A DNA stretch of 64,000 nt. It comes from Parasponia andersonii (lineage: Eukaryota > Streptophyta > Magnoliopsida > Rosales > Cannabaceae). The DNA lies in NCBI GenBank assembly GCA_002914805.1, contig JXTB01000400.1, forward strand, positions 126,174 to 190,173, in the 5' to 3' direction. The stretch's first letter is position 1. Each line of letters opens with the position of its first letter. Shown one piece after another: positions 38,891-51,421 of the stretch. The translations under genes were made by a program, and so were the position numbers. Below the pieces are notes generated by a model. The model ran no database searches. It was not told where the DNA came from and saw nothing but the letters and a program-made list of their open reading frames with translations.

Positions 38891-39256
38891 TATTTTCACT
38901 TTTTATTATACAAATAATTGCGGTCGTAACAAAAAGTAATTCAATCAAAATTTACATCACTTGGTGCATCTAAATGCAAAAGATAATCTAAAACTGACTT
39001 CTCTTCGTAACTTACCTCAACAGGCATTCAAACAATCCAAGAACAAAACTAAGCCCAAAACGTTTTCTGTAATTGGTTGTGATAAATTAATGCTACAACT
39101 ATAATGCTATTTTCAGATATTATAAACTTTATTTTCATAAATAAGATAAGACGTTACAAACTCACTATTTTATGTCATGTATGTATAAGCCATTCCAGGC
39201 TTCATCTACAACTTAGACTTCAAAATCTCCTCTTTTGTTCCACTCCATCTCACCTC
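38891..39256. other. 3' flank of the START-domain gene
   Basis: AT-rich, with no coding sequence recognised. The 3' UTR of the leftward gene lies at its upper end. Confidence 0.4.
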
Positions 39257-42200
39257 TTAAGGAGTCACGCCAAAGCAACAAAACCAATAATTTTTCTTCC
39301 TGCTCGGCTTCTTGCCTCTGTTAGGACTGCTTTCATGGATGCCATTTGTATCGACGTTCGAATGCTTGCGATTTTGCATTGTAGATAGCTCAGTTGACCC
39401 ATCTTTGTCAGAAGAAAGAGCAACCTGGTTAGTGTTAGTATCATCACCAGGAACTGAGAGTTTTTGTTCCGGGGAAGCTGGTGCTATTCTGCTGTGGTTA
39501 ACCTCTTTGGAAGACGAATTTGATCCTCCTTGCCTGCAAGTAAAACATTCGAAAAGTGAAGGGTTAAATATTCATTTCACCGTATATGCTTTACTTTGCT
39601 TAATCGAATAATGGTTGTGCATCTGCTTTGGAAAAACCATTCTACTACTGAATGGACATCATTTAACTTCCATTATATTTCGAGCTTGTTATTGTAATGA
39701 CAAAACAACAGAACTACTGAAATTCAGACCCCAAAATATTATATGAAGTTGTCATTACGACTGTTTATCGACATACAATTACCTGGAGTTTTGAAGTGTG
39801 GAGCTATTCCCAACTGACTCTTGTGAGGACGTCCTCTCTGTGGCTTCTTTCTCAGCCTCAACATGAACTTCCATATTGGAATAAACTCCTTCTCCGACAG
39901 ATTTTGAGTCCTCGTCTGCATCGTTTTCTTTGGGAGACCTTTCACTGGTGAACCAAGAAGGAGTTTGCTTAAATCCATATTCTCTAACCATAGAAATGAC
40001 CTTTTCCAATGTTCCTAAAGCTTGTTCCACTTCTGAACTAATAATAATATTTCTCTTAACATTAACAGGGGATCTTTCTGTTATCTTCTCAACTGAAAGT
40101 TCGGCGTCAAAATGCTTGCTTTCTTCACTCTTGAGCTCCTCGATCTCACGTAAGGCTGTCCTACCTGTAATTTCAATTTCCTCCACTGGCGATTCAACTG
40201 CATGGTAATCGCAATTGACCTCTTGATCCATTACCTTCAGGTCACCCAGATTATTTGTGGTGTGTTCTTCAGAGAGATCTGATGCATTGCTCCTGAGTTC
40301 TTCTTCAGCCAGAGACCCATTCAACTGATTAGTGGAAAAAAGAGCTTCACGTATCCGAGTGTACAGCGAGTCCCTCAAGGCTTTGCTGAAATCTTCATCA
40401 CTTGTAAACATGGTAGCCACTGCCTGCAGTCGCTCACATGAATCAATCTGTGAGTGTGTTCGTGCATGTTTTTAAAGCTAAAGGCTTCGCATATCTTGTG
40501 AGATGAAACATATACCTTCTGATAAAGTCTGAAACCATTGCCAATGAGCTGCCTTGAGATAAAATTAATTAGGGATGGCGGGACGAAGTCCAGTTTCATA
40601 TCCATACTAGCTATCGTCCTACAAAGTTTAACAAAGTCAGGAGACTAAACTTGAAGTATCATCCCTTTATGCATGGACACATAAAGCAGGACAGAATTTG
40701 TTTTACCATTTATGTACTTCATCCCTTATGATGCATGCTCTGTACATTTTCAATCATAATAAAGAATCCAGACCAACCAAATAACCACAACTTACCGAAA
40801 GTAACTTCTTTCTGGGGTAACCTTCTGCAAAGCAAAGCCACCCACTAAATCAATTCTAATCGCATCCTTCGCTTTGGGAATTGCGTCGTTGGTGAAACCA
40901 TGAGTGCTACTGGTAATGCTTACTGAATCTGAGACCTGAAATAAAATTGAAATTCTTTTAGTTTGGGTACCAAATTTATAGTTTGATGTGCTTCTACACA
41001 AATATGTTGAAACATATAGCAAACAAACAGAGAGAAAAAAAAAATCATGACGCTTCATATGGTACCGTGTTTAGAATAACAACAAGTAGATCATCTTCAA
41101 GATACTCGAACAAAAAATAGTGCACAACAGCTTCTCTAGTTGACAGTGGCCATGAGACCTTCACCCTTTCTTCCAAAAAAATACAGTACAATCAATACTC
41201 AAAGAAGTACCAGAAAAATAAGCCAATGTTCTACAATTGAATCATAGACGAACCTTACTAAAGATATCTGTTCACCTATCCGAACCTTCTGCAGACAATC
41301 GCAAGAGAGAACTTTGAAAGTTGGGATGGTCGATTGAGGCCACCTGGGAAATTAGGAGAAAAAGGAACTGAGTTATTACCTAAATCAAAGCTGTCCCTTC
41401 TGTCCACAGTAAATGCTCTTGCAGCGGAAATGGTACATAACTTGGCATCAAAAGCATTAACTCTTAACGTCCCTCCTACCCCACAGACCCAAGGAACATC
41501 AAGAAGATGCCATCTTATGACAGACGTCGGAGCTGTATAATTTTTTACTTCAACAGGAGGACACAGTTGAGGGAAATTTCCTAACCACTGTGCCCATTGC
41601 ATCAATTAATTGAGGTTCAGCAGAAGAGGAAAGTATATCTTCTAACCTACTCACATAGTCAGGGCCTAAAGATTATGGTCAAAAGAATAAAAATCACATA
41701 CACGATTGATATGACTCACCATTTCTTGTAGAGGGCTGACTCCCATGAGATACATAAACCTGAAAATGCGGAAATGATTAAAACTTCTGATTTGAGAATA
41801 AATGTCTAAGTTACTTTAGCAATCTGACTGAGTTCAAGCACATCGTTGCAATAAGAGGCTCAAGTATTATAGTAGTTCAGTTTATCTTACAGACATCTAA
41901 AGGTCCATCCACATAGCCTTCTACAAGTAAGGAATGAAAGGGAGAGCCTTCAGGTCCTTCACGATACATAACACGAAACTCTTCATTGTCCTGCTTTAAC
42001 TGTGAAAAGAGGAGCAAACTCATTAAGCACCATACAAGTGTCACATATCCTTTTGAAGAGAGGTGTCAAATGACAACAACTGAAAAACTAAGCTATCAAT
42101 GCTCATAACATAAACTTATCCCCAGAAGTTAAAGGACCACATAAATTCATCTCAGATTCCAAGAAGAGAAAGTGAGGAAAACTTTTCAACTTAACAGCTC

Positions 42201-42904
42201 AAGAGCAGTTGAAACTTCATCACAGTTTAAAATGCACAAGAAATTTAAATTTAATTCAACTGCACAAAACTTTCAAGTTTTAGAAGTTGTACACCTTTCA
42301 ACAAGAAATTTCATGAGCATTACCATTGTATATGTGAGACCTAACCAAGATAGAAGAAATTACCAATCAACCAATTATGTCACTTTCTTCCAACTCTACG
42401 ATCTAAAGAATCATCAGCCAGTACTTCTCTCAATTCTCCAAATTAAAAACATGATTGAATATAAGAAGAAATGCAAATGTTCAAAAAGGAAGGAAAAAGT
42501 CAAAAATAATCTTAAAAAGCAATAGAAAATTAGCAATGATATGCAGAGCAGATAGCATACTTTCCATTCTGGATGTGATGCTGTGTCACGAGTTTTTGAT
42601 CCCTCATTGCCATTCCCAGAAACACTCCTTAACATGTCAAGAAAATTTGACGTTTCATCGGTCCTCTTTTCTATCACTGTCTCGCTACATCCTGTAGAAC
42701 CCAAAAAGGCAGGTTATGATGCTTGGCAGATGCAACTAAAACAGGATACTCAACGAAAAAACAACCTTCGGTTTCTTGCCCTGAAGATTGTAGGATTTGA
42801 TTCTTGACAAGGCTCTTCAGCGTCTTCACATTTGTTAGCTTGGGAGATGCAAGTGTTCGGTCGAGTCTCTCTCTATACTGAACGATGTTATGTTTTTTGT
42901 CCAT
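39257..42904 (-). CDS. START/polyketide-cyclase-like lipid-transport protein
   Basis: Ten coding exons: 42904-42766, 42691-42561, 41999-41891, 41759-41720, 41343-41254, 41165-41066, 40935-40796, 40618-40516, 40423-39783, 39533-39257 (589 aa). Every junction keeps frame. Residues ~91-285 match, from memory, the plant START-like family of At3g11720 and At5g06440: EEFRVMYREGPEGSPFHSLL, GYVDGPLDVCLCISWESALY, KKWWPQSTIPTFKVL, RIDLVGGFALQKVTPERSYFR, FVPPSLINFISRQLIGNGFR. Such folds form a pocket for a lipid or other hydrophobic ligand; the ligand is unknown. Residues ~285-589 are acidic, Ser/Glu-rich and probably disordered, ending in a basic run and NYWFCCFGVTP, whose paired cysteines could take lipid. 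An in-frame ATG two codons earlier (42910) is a possible start. Intron 4 (41344-41719) happens to be open in one frame. Confidence 0.9.
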
Positions 42905-42946
42905 TTTCATCTCCCAACAAGCTACAAAGAACCCTCTTCCAAAATC

Positions 42947-42994
42947 TTACGTAGGAAATTTAAGCCAAATATTCTCAATAGACTCAGATATCAT
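42947..42994 (-). promoter_or_regulatory. Upstream ORF in the START-gene leader
   Basis: ATG ATA TCT ... ACG TAA encodes MISESIENIWLKFPT, 15 codons ending ~40 bases before the main ATG. It lies immediately after a good splice acceptor (TGCATCTGCAG, ~42998), so it would be in the mature leader. Such uORFs commonly lower translation of the main frame. Confidence 0.55.
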
Positions 42995-43583
42995 CTCCTG
43001 CAGATGCATATAAAACGAAACCAGAATGTTATCCTCAGCCAAAAACAACTATAACACGGCTTCTAATAGGCTAAAAGCCATAGTGATCCTTACTCAAAGT
43101 TCATTTTCAAAAACTTCACAAACTAAGCAATAAAAATCACAACAGATTGTACTTCCCATCTGAGGTAGTAAATGAAACCAGATAAGCTTTAAAAATTAAT
43201 CAAAAGAGCATGACAGAAAATTTTCCATAGAAAGCAAACCAGTGAATCTTCCTCTTCCTCTTAACCTTTCTATAATACCACCAACATTCCAAACCCAAAC
43301 AGCACCCAATAAAGATTTCTCATAATACTCAAATTACCAAGTTTGCTACTTCATAGAGTGATAAAAACTACGCCAACAGAAGCACCTAACACAACACATT
43401 GAAAGCAAAACCATCAATACCAATATGAAATTTCCAGAAAAGAATAATTTTCAACTCTGACTAGATAAATCCACAGACAAAAGTTTGCAAAAACTCATGA
43501 AAAACTAATCCAAAACAACATCATACATCCAAAAATAAGAACACCAGATGCAAATTCCATTACAAGTACGAAAATTTGAACTC

Positions 43584-43830
43584 ACAGGAAGCTCCCTGAG
43601 CAGAACCCAGCTGACCCTTATAAGAAATTCTGAAAACAACCCAGAATCAGAGATGTATAATCCTCACAACCCAATTGCAGATCCCAAAACAAGAATCATA
43701 ATATCTCACCACTTTAAAGTGAGACAAGGCCACCTGATGTCAGACCACCCAGACGGATATAGAACATGGGTTTTGCCTATTGCCTTGGGTGTAACGAATA
43801 CCAGAGAATCCAGACGCATAGGAGGATGAA
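43584..43830 (-). other. Probable non-coding first exon of the START gene
   Basis: The minus strand has the donor CCT|GTGAGTTC at 43583, matching the acceptor near 42998; this gives a ~585-bp leader intron. The 93-codon plus-strand frame over it shows no protein features. Confidence 0.45.
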
Positions 43831-46542
43831 TCACCACTTACCAACGAAAACAAATCACTTCACACACATTAATAAATTTATGTAATCAAAATTGATTTTA
43901 TATATATATATATATATAGTTAGATTAAACAAATCATAAAAGCATTGTAAAACAATAGTACTTTGATTTGTACTACTGTTGTCTCTCCAACAACGCTGAG
44001 GGCCGGTGTTAGAAAAGTGAGCTTTCACGGTAGTTGGCAACCGCTACCCTCAAGTGGGTATGCCTATGGCTATTGCTATTAAACAATGTAATAATGATAC
44101 TCTTTAAGACATTGTAACTACATTTTTGTCCCTATATTTTGCATTTTTATTTTGATTGACCCTGCACTTTTTGGAATCATACATTTGCACCAAATTTATT
44201 TTATCCCACTTCCAAAATGAACCATAGAAATAAGAGTTGCAATATAAGTCATGACACGATAACACGATTAGTTATTTGATACGAAATTAATTCAAATCGA
44301 CATTATTAAGTAATTTTTTAATAAATTATATTAAATAATTATTTTCAAAAAAAAAATATTTTTTCATTAATTTCTTGCAAATAACATAAAAAATATAAAA
44401 CTAATAAACTAATTTCTCGTACTATAATAAAACTTAATTAAAAAAATTAAGTAAATTAGCAATTATATTATTTATATATTTTTGACTCATTAATTTATAC
44501 GTCATTTTTATTAAATAGATGACACATAAATTAATTTGTTAATAATATGATTTAATTAGATTAAACACGACACGATACACGTTGCTTCTTACATAGAAAC
44601 GTGTCAAAATAGAAAATTAACAAATTTATACATTTTGACATATTTTTAGCAAAAGCCGCTCTACGTGGACTTTTTGATTGGCGATTGGTTAAAAATGTCT
44701 CAAAAGGAATGTTGTTCTAGGAGATGATACATATCGTACCAAATTCAAAGGATTAGTGCATTGTCACCATAATAACGTTTCTCTAGAACTCAAAATTATA
44801 ATTTATTCTAGTGTGTAAAGAGATTTTTTTTTTCGTTCCACCATATAGAATTATTTAACTTTTGCAGTGACACATGTATAATTGGTAATTTTGTTACCAT
44901 GGTATGACATCCATCATACAATGTAACGACTGCCAAAACAGTACATATTATTGAAAGATGCACTACGTTTTATACTATCGTCTCACCTTTTAATATGTAA
45001 ATTTTACTATTATTTATTGTCTATATTATTGAAATGTGACAGTAATATATCAAATAATAATCGTGAGATTGTAAAAAAAAAAAAAGTGCAAAAACAAATT
45101 GTATTTAACATTTTTTATTAAAAAGAAAAATATATAAATAAAAATAATAGATAATATCATTTTTATACTTTATATTTTAATATTTTGTTCAATTTATGTC
45201 CTTTGTTTTAATTATTATTAATATTAACTTATAAATTTAATATTTATTATAAATTTATATTCTAATATCAATTTAAAACAGTTTAATTTATCATGATGAT
45301 TCAATAAACTTATAAATTTATTCTCATATCAGTTTTTATATTATTTATTTTTAAATTTTTAAAAGATATTTTAATAAATTAATTATTCTAAACTAGCTAT
45401 TTTATTTATTTTTAAATTTTTAAAATATATTTTAATAAATTAATTATTTTAAATTAATATTAGTGTATAAATTTATAATAGATTTTAAATTTTAAATTTA
45501 ATATCAGTGTTTATAATAACTAAAACTGAAATAATAAAATGATAATATCTCTTAAAAGTAAATTAAAAAAAAAAAAAAAAAGGAAACGGTTAAAACAACG
45601 ACTCGTGGAAAGCTACATGGCACGTGTGACGGTGCGAGATTGACATCGTAGAATCGGGTGACGTTGCGGATCAATGAAGCGAAGTCGTTTGGGGCACTAC
45701 TAGATTCGCTTTTTTTTTTTTTTTTGGGTAATTATAATATTTTATTCAACATTGACGCTTGTCCGGAATGTCTAATATATTATTATTCGTCCTACTTTAC
45801 CGTATTTAATGGAAAAGGATAAGATTCTTACATTGTCTTATACGACTAGAATCGTATGCTTTTCTACACGAGTCTCCTTTGGGGGTTTGAAAATGATTGC
45901 ACAACTGGGCTTCTCCCACCACCAACGACTCACCTTACCATGTCGTTTTATTTCGCCCGGAAAAAAAAAAAAAAAAGGACTTGATTGGTAAATCAAGGTA
46001 CGTGTGTGATTATAAAATTATATATATATATAATTATGACCGAGAAAAAGGCAACATAGCACGAATGGCCACCACAAATGAGCAATTTATATGGGGTTAT
46101 ACCGTACATGTATGTAATTATTCTAGATTTGGAAGATTGGGTTTGATTTGTAACATTTTATATTATGGTTAATAAAGAACAAAAAAACAAAAATGTACTT
46201 GGTTTCACATTTTAAAGATGTGTTTATATTATCTGTGAGATTAAATGATTAATAGGTTCTTAATGTACGCTACGTTACGTGTAATTTTGTGTAATCTTAT
46301 TAACCATTCAGCACTTGATCATACCTTTATTAAATATTTTGAACTATTAATCTATGTAGAATTCAATAAAATTACATCGACGTTTTTATTTGATTGATTC
46401 CAGTAATTCGTAAACAAATATTTCTGACTGGTTTTTACCATATAATTTCTCAAAATTTTAAACTCCACTAGTTTCATTTTGTTAGCTTATGTGTTTGCTA
46501 GGGCTAGTAATGTTATTATTTAATTATTAGGAAAAAAATATG
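43831..46542. other. AT-rich intergenic DNA
   Basis: No gene was recognised. Holds a TA run (~43903), a directly repeated AT-rich unit 'tatttatttttaaatttttaaaa' at ~45348 and ~45400, and a slightly GC-richer patch at ~45590-45700 with an ACGTG core (GGCACGTGTGACGG). The patch at 45590 may be a promoter remnant. Confidence 0.45.
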
Positions 46543-47078
46543 TGTTAGGAGATCGGCTTTGTGGAAGCGATAATACACAGCTAAAATATAAGTTGAGAAA
46601 ATTTGGATAAAATAAAAAAAAATAAGGCATACAAAAAAATTAACGTGATTCACTCAATTTAAGCTACGTCCACGGATAAAACTATGAAAAATTTTACTAT
46701 GAAAAAGAGATTACAACTCATTTCTCTCTAAATACAATGAGAGAATAAATGAACCCCTCTCTCTCTCGAAATAGGAGAAAACACTCTCTCTAAACAATTT
46801 AGGAGAAAACAAGTGTAATACTAAGAAGAATTCCTAGGCTTGAATTCTCTCTTAGAAATGAAGAAGATTTAGAATGAGATACAAAATAAGTGATGAAGCT
46901 CTCCGTATTTATAGAACTTGAAAGGTGGTGTGAACACCATTTTTTACTATTATTATTACGGCTGTTCTTTTCACTAGTGTTACTGCGGCTGCCTTTTTTA
47001 CTATTCCTATTACGGCTGCTTTTTTAACTATTCCTATTACGACTGGTTGGTGAGCTGTAATTGTTAATTTGTTCAACA
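46543..47078 (-). mobile_element. Solo LTR (536 bp) with 5-bp target duplication ATATG
   Basis: The element begins TGTTAGGA, ends TTCAACA (inverted TGTT/AACA ends) and is flanked by ATATG at 46538-46542 and 47079-47083. It has typical plant copia LTR content: the block ACGTGATTCACTCAATTTAAGCTACGTCC and, on the minus strand, the TATA box TCTATAAATACGGAG near 46910. No internal retroelement sequence remains, as expected after recombination between the two LTRs. The minus orientation follows from the TATA box. Confidence 0.88.
46940..47045. repeat. ~30-bp tandem units within the solo LTR
   Basis: Three to four units of TTTTTACTATTCCTATTACGGCTGC with small changes, lying in the U3 part upstream of the LTR TATA box on the minus strand. 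The position suggests a promoter-repeat array. Confidence 0.8.
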
Positions 47079-48782
47079 ATATGTCCAAGTTTAGGAAAAA
47101 TAAAACTCACTTCAATAGATTTTTATTTTTTTTAAGACTTAATTGCTTGGTTTTAATATAATGACTATCATTTAATCAATCGTTGGACAAAAAAAAAAAA
47201 ACAATTATCATCACTAATTGTATTTTTTTCGCACAACTAGTAATCATATAAAATGCATTATACTTACCCATAATGATTTTGCAAAAATCATCATTTGAAT
47301 TTGTCCATTACACTGTATATACATGTATATGTATATCTTGGAAAATGTCACAAAATGACTTTGTATTTGTCATTTTTTTGGTAAAAACCTCTGCGCTTTT
47401 TAAAATATATGTTAACCCTCTTAAATTTGATTTTTTGTTGTAAAAAGGCCTCCAAAGTTGACAATTTTTAAAATGACACTCTATCAAATCATCAAAATTG
47501 AGGAAATTGATGAAAAATAACAAAGGCTAGATCGAACGGCTAGGATCTAATTTGATGAGTTAGGTAGCCCACAAAAATGGATTTTTGTCGTGATCTCACG
47601 ACCATAGAATTAAAATATTTAAAGTAATTCACTGTTTATTCATCATTTCTCTTTATTATAATAAATTTCAAAGCTTCAAGCCATATTAACGGAGAAAAAT
47701 TTGGTCGGCCCAACCCCAATCTCATTATCTTCAATAATGGATCTCTCTTGCATCCAAAATCCATCTCATCGAACGGTTATCCTGCATGTGATTAAATTGT
47801 AATCACACACGAAACAAAAAACCAAATGAGGAAGAAGAAAGCCACTTCATGGCAGTGTAATTATCACGAGTCCTCTATCATAGCCAACTTCATTTAAAAA
47901 CCAAATATGAGATATTAAACGAACTTTGTGTTGGAACATTGGAGTAGTGATTTGATTTTGGCAAACATCAAACCCAGATTTTTGGAAAATCTTTTACCCA
48001 AAATCTTCTAATTTTTTTTACTCACTTTTAAAAATAGAGATATTTTTGGAAATTTACCAAAAGAAAAAAATTGAATAGCTACAATACAATATTACGTCAT
48101 ATCTAGCCCAGCACTATAATTCTACTTTATTTTAGTGCTTAAACTAGCTTGGGTTGGAGAGGAGGCACAATTTTGCTCTAAATTTGTGTTTTACCCTATT
48201 TTAGAATAGGATTGGAGTTGGGCTTAGCTCCACTCCTGAAAAAAACAATAAAAGAAAGGAAATTGAAACGGTTGGAGAAGAAGAGGGGTCCAGTAAAGAA
48301 AGCTTGGAAAAGAAGCTAAAGAGTAATAATCTTATATGGTTTGATACATATTTCATTTTGTGCATCTCACGCCATCTAAATTATTTGATTTAATTTAGAT
48401 CCAACGGTATGAAAAATGTTACAGCTATAAGGTAAAAAATAGGGAGTGCAATTGTCCCTGCTAATTTTCAAACAATATTTTGATTTTAAAAATAAACTAA
48501 CAAGTGAGATTAAGTTTCCACCTTTAACGTACAAAGGAACACTATAGGATCGTTTCTAATATCAATAGAGTGGTTACAATGCGTCCATCGCTTCAAACAG
48601 AAGCTAATAATGTTAAGAAACTAAATTATCTGCGCTAATGGTAATTTTGTCCTTTCTGCTTAATTTTTTTGAGACTTTGCTTACACAAGAAAATCAAAGT
48701 CATATTTTTTATAACGAAAAATCAAATTCAACGGTTTTCGTGTTTATTTGGGTATATAGAGTTTTTTTTTTTTTTTTTTTAA

Positions 48783-48921
48783 AATCTTTAAATGGAAGGT
48801 CAAGTTCATATCACCATTACCCTGTTTTATTCAATTATCAACAAAATAACAAATCTTTAAATGGAAGGTCAAGTTCATATCACCACTATCCTGTTTTATT
48901 CAATTATCAACAAAATAACAA
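48783..48921. repeat. Two tandem 69-bp units
   Basis: AAATCTTTAAATGGAAGGTC through CAATTATCAACAAAATAAC occurs twice in direct succession with two or three differences. Confidence 0.95.
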
Positions 48922-49681
48922 TTCTCTATTGGTACGACTCTCATTTTTATTTTATTTTATTTTTTAAAATAAAATTTAACTAACTTACTACAAATTTAAA
49001 AACAAAATATTACACACGACCAAAATTTGAATTCCTAAACCCCAAACTCTCGCACACTCGACTCTCGTTTTTATAATTACACTAATTCCTCCATTTGTTT
49101 TTGTTTCTCATCAGTCATCACTAATCATTATATGCGTTCCAATTTTTTTTGACCTTAGTCAACGCAATAAATTATTTTTATGGAATCAACTTAATGCAAT
49201 TAAATAATACAAGTGCGTTTAGTGTTTACTTTTGAGATAAACAAAACTACGTTTTTTTTTTTTTTAAAGGGTTTTGTTTCTCTCAAATAGTGACATTTAT
49301 TCACAATGTTAAGCATACCAAAAAAATAATTCTAAAATTGAAATTCAAACACGATAATGAAATTAATAAATCATTTCGTGCGTCGTGCGTCATGCGTGCA
49401 TGTCGTGCCTTGGTTCGGTATGAAGAATATCAATCATACACATCATGTGGGGCATAGTTTAATTTTAGTACAAGTGTTATTTCGAAAATAAATATATTAG
49501 AATAAATTTACACGCTTAATATTTTTTTTAGAGAAAAAATTAATTATTTATAACACGCCTAAAACTCCATTCAATATATATGTATATAAATTGTAATTAA
49601 TATCGAGTGACTAGCTATTTAAAATCTACTAATAGAAGTAAACGATGACACCAAATATTATATATATATATATATATATAT

Positions 49682-49916
49682 ATGGGTTGGTAATTTTTTT
49701 TTACTTATTTATAGGTATCAATTTGGCCAATGAAAATTTAGTATATATTTTTTTTTATTGTAAAAAATAAGAAAGAGAAAAAATATTAATGATGCACGTC
49801 TTTTTATACACTTCATTATAACTATTAGATCACCATCTAATGGTGATTAATGGTGATTCAACGGCTAAAAAAAAAATACCTACCCATAAGTAAAATTAAA
49901 AAATACCTATGGATTG

Positions 49917-49970
<54 letters not shown>
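49682..49970. mobile_element. Possible MITE inserted in a TA microsatellite
   Basis: A ~240-bp segment lies between TA runs (49660-49681 and 49921-49971). Its ends are imperfect inverted repeats: GGGTTGGTAATTTTTTTTTAC then ATAGGTAT on the left, and ATACCTATGGATTGAC preceded by AAGTAAAATTAAAAA on the right. Its centre carries CACCATCTAATGGTGATTAATGGTG. No coding sequence. The family is not identified. Confidence 0.5.
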
Positions 49971-49979
<9 letters not shown>

Positions 49980-51310
49980 TAGAGTGATGACATGAGTACT
50001 AATTCAATATTTTATACTAGATGATGTGACATGTATTTTAAAATGAGACTATACTATTTAAGTTATGTGGCTAAAATTGATACCATGTAATTAGTGTAAA
50101 TTTTTTTAAAATAAGATTTTAATATCTTGATCATTATTGATATAAACTATTCAATTTCTTTTGTTCTCTTTTGGCTAGAAATTATACAAACTAAATGTTG
50201 GTATAAATATGACATATTGGTCCAACAGTGATAACTAATTTGTTTGGGCAAATCAACACGAAAACCCCTTGATATCCAACTAATTTGATAAAATTATTAT
50301 ATATTAATTATTTTTTATAATAAAATTCCCAAATATTAAGAATATCAGTTATGTCATATCTATATGTAATGGAAACTTCATGTGATGTAAAATCAAAGGA
50401 CATTACTGATACTTCACATGGTTTATTTTAGAATTTATATTTTTTTTCCCTCCTTTCTACTTCATAAATTATAAAAAACTTGGAGAAAATAAAGAATATT
50501 TTGGGGTTTCAATAGATTCTATTGCACATTGACTACGGGGCTCATTCCCTAAATCACCATATTTTTTGTCGATCACTAACTAGAGCTAGTTGTTGTTAAT
50601 CTTTTACCAATATTAAACACTCAAATAAGATTTTTTGACTTATTTTCACATTATGCTGGTGAGATATAAAGATTTTTTCACATTATATACATATATTATC
50701 CAGTTGATTGTTTATTTTTAAACATACAAGGTTCAAGATTATTACAAAAGAATTATATTTTAAGAATGAGCATACATGTGAGAAAAATATATGAAAAACA
50801 TATGCCAATTTGGTGGAAAAAATTAATATAATTTATGAAATATCAGTTACTATTTAGTGTATTAAAACCCAAATTCTCTAACACTATGGAGTTTTATTCT
50901 CAAAAAATGAGTCGAGTCAATTTTACAATTTGATTTGGACTTTAAGAGAGTTTTTGTGTTAAATAGCTTTTTTTTTTTGTGTTAGTCTTTATTTTTTTCA
51001 TTTTCACTGAAGTTAATATATGTTTCTTTTTTATTTTTTTCACGTACGCCCTTTTCTTGATTGACATATTAGAGCAAGAAAATGAGTAGAAACTCACAAG
51101 ATTTTAATGTAGTACGAGTACACTTAAGTTAAAGAACAATATTGACATGAAAAAATAAAAGGGACGTATATTGAAACATGAGACTGAAAAAAAGTGCATT
51201 GTTGTTCAACCCCTAAATACCAACAAAAAATCTATGCACATAACAAAGGGATATAGAATCTAGTATAATAGAGTAATGACAGAGACATCAAAATATTGCA
51301 CAATAAATTT

Positions 51311-51421
51311 ACGTCATTTGATATGGCATGCATTTCAACATTTATTATTTTAAAATAGGACTATACATCATTTGATATGGCATGCATTTCAACATTTATT
51401 GTTTTAAAATAGGACTATACC
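51311..51421. repeat. Two tandem ~55-bp units
   Basis: 'catttgatatggcatgcatt', then 'tcaacatttatt.ttttaaaataggactata' occurs twice in succession. Confidence 0.9.

Noticed and set aside
41276..41605. 109-codon minus-strand frame inside START-gene intron 4
   Set aside because: Its frame differs from the START frame, and the flanking splice sites with conserved residues (KKW|WPQS) show that 41344-41719 is intron. A retained-intron form is not excluded but nothing supports it.
43548..43829. 93-codon plus-strand frame
   Set aside because: Antisense of the probable non-coding first exon of the START gene; no motifs.
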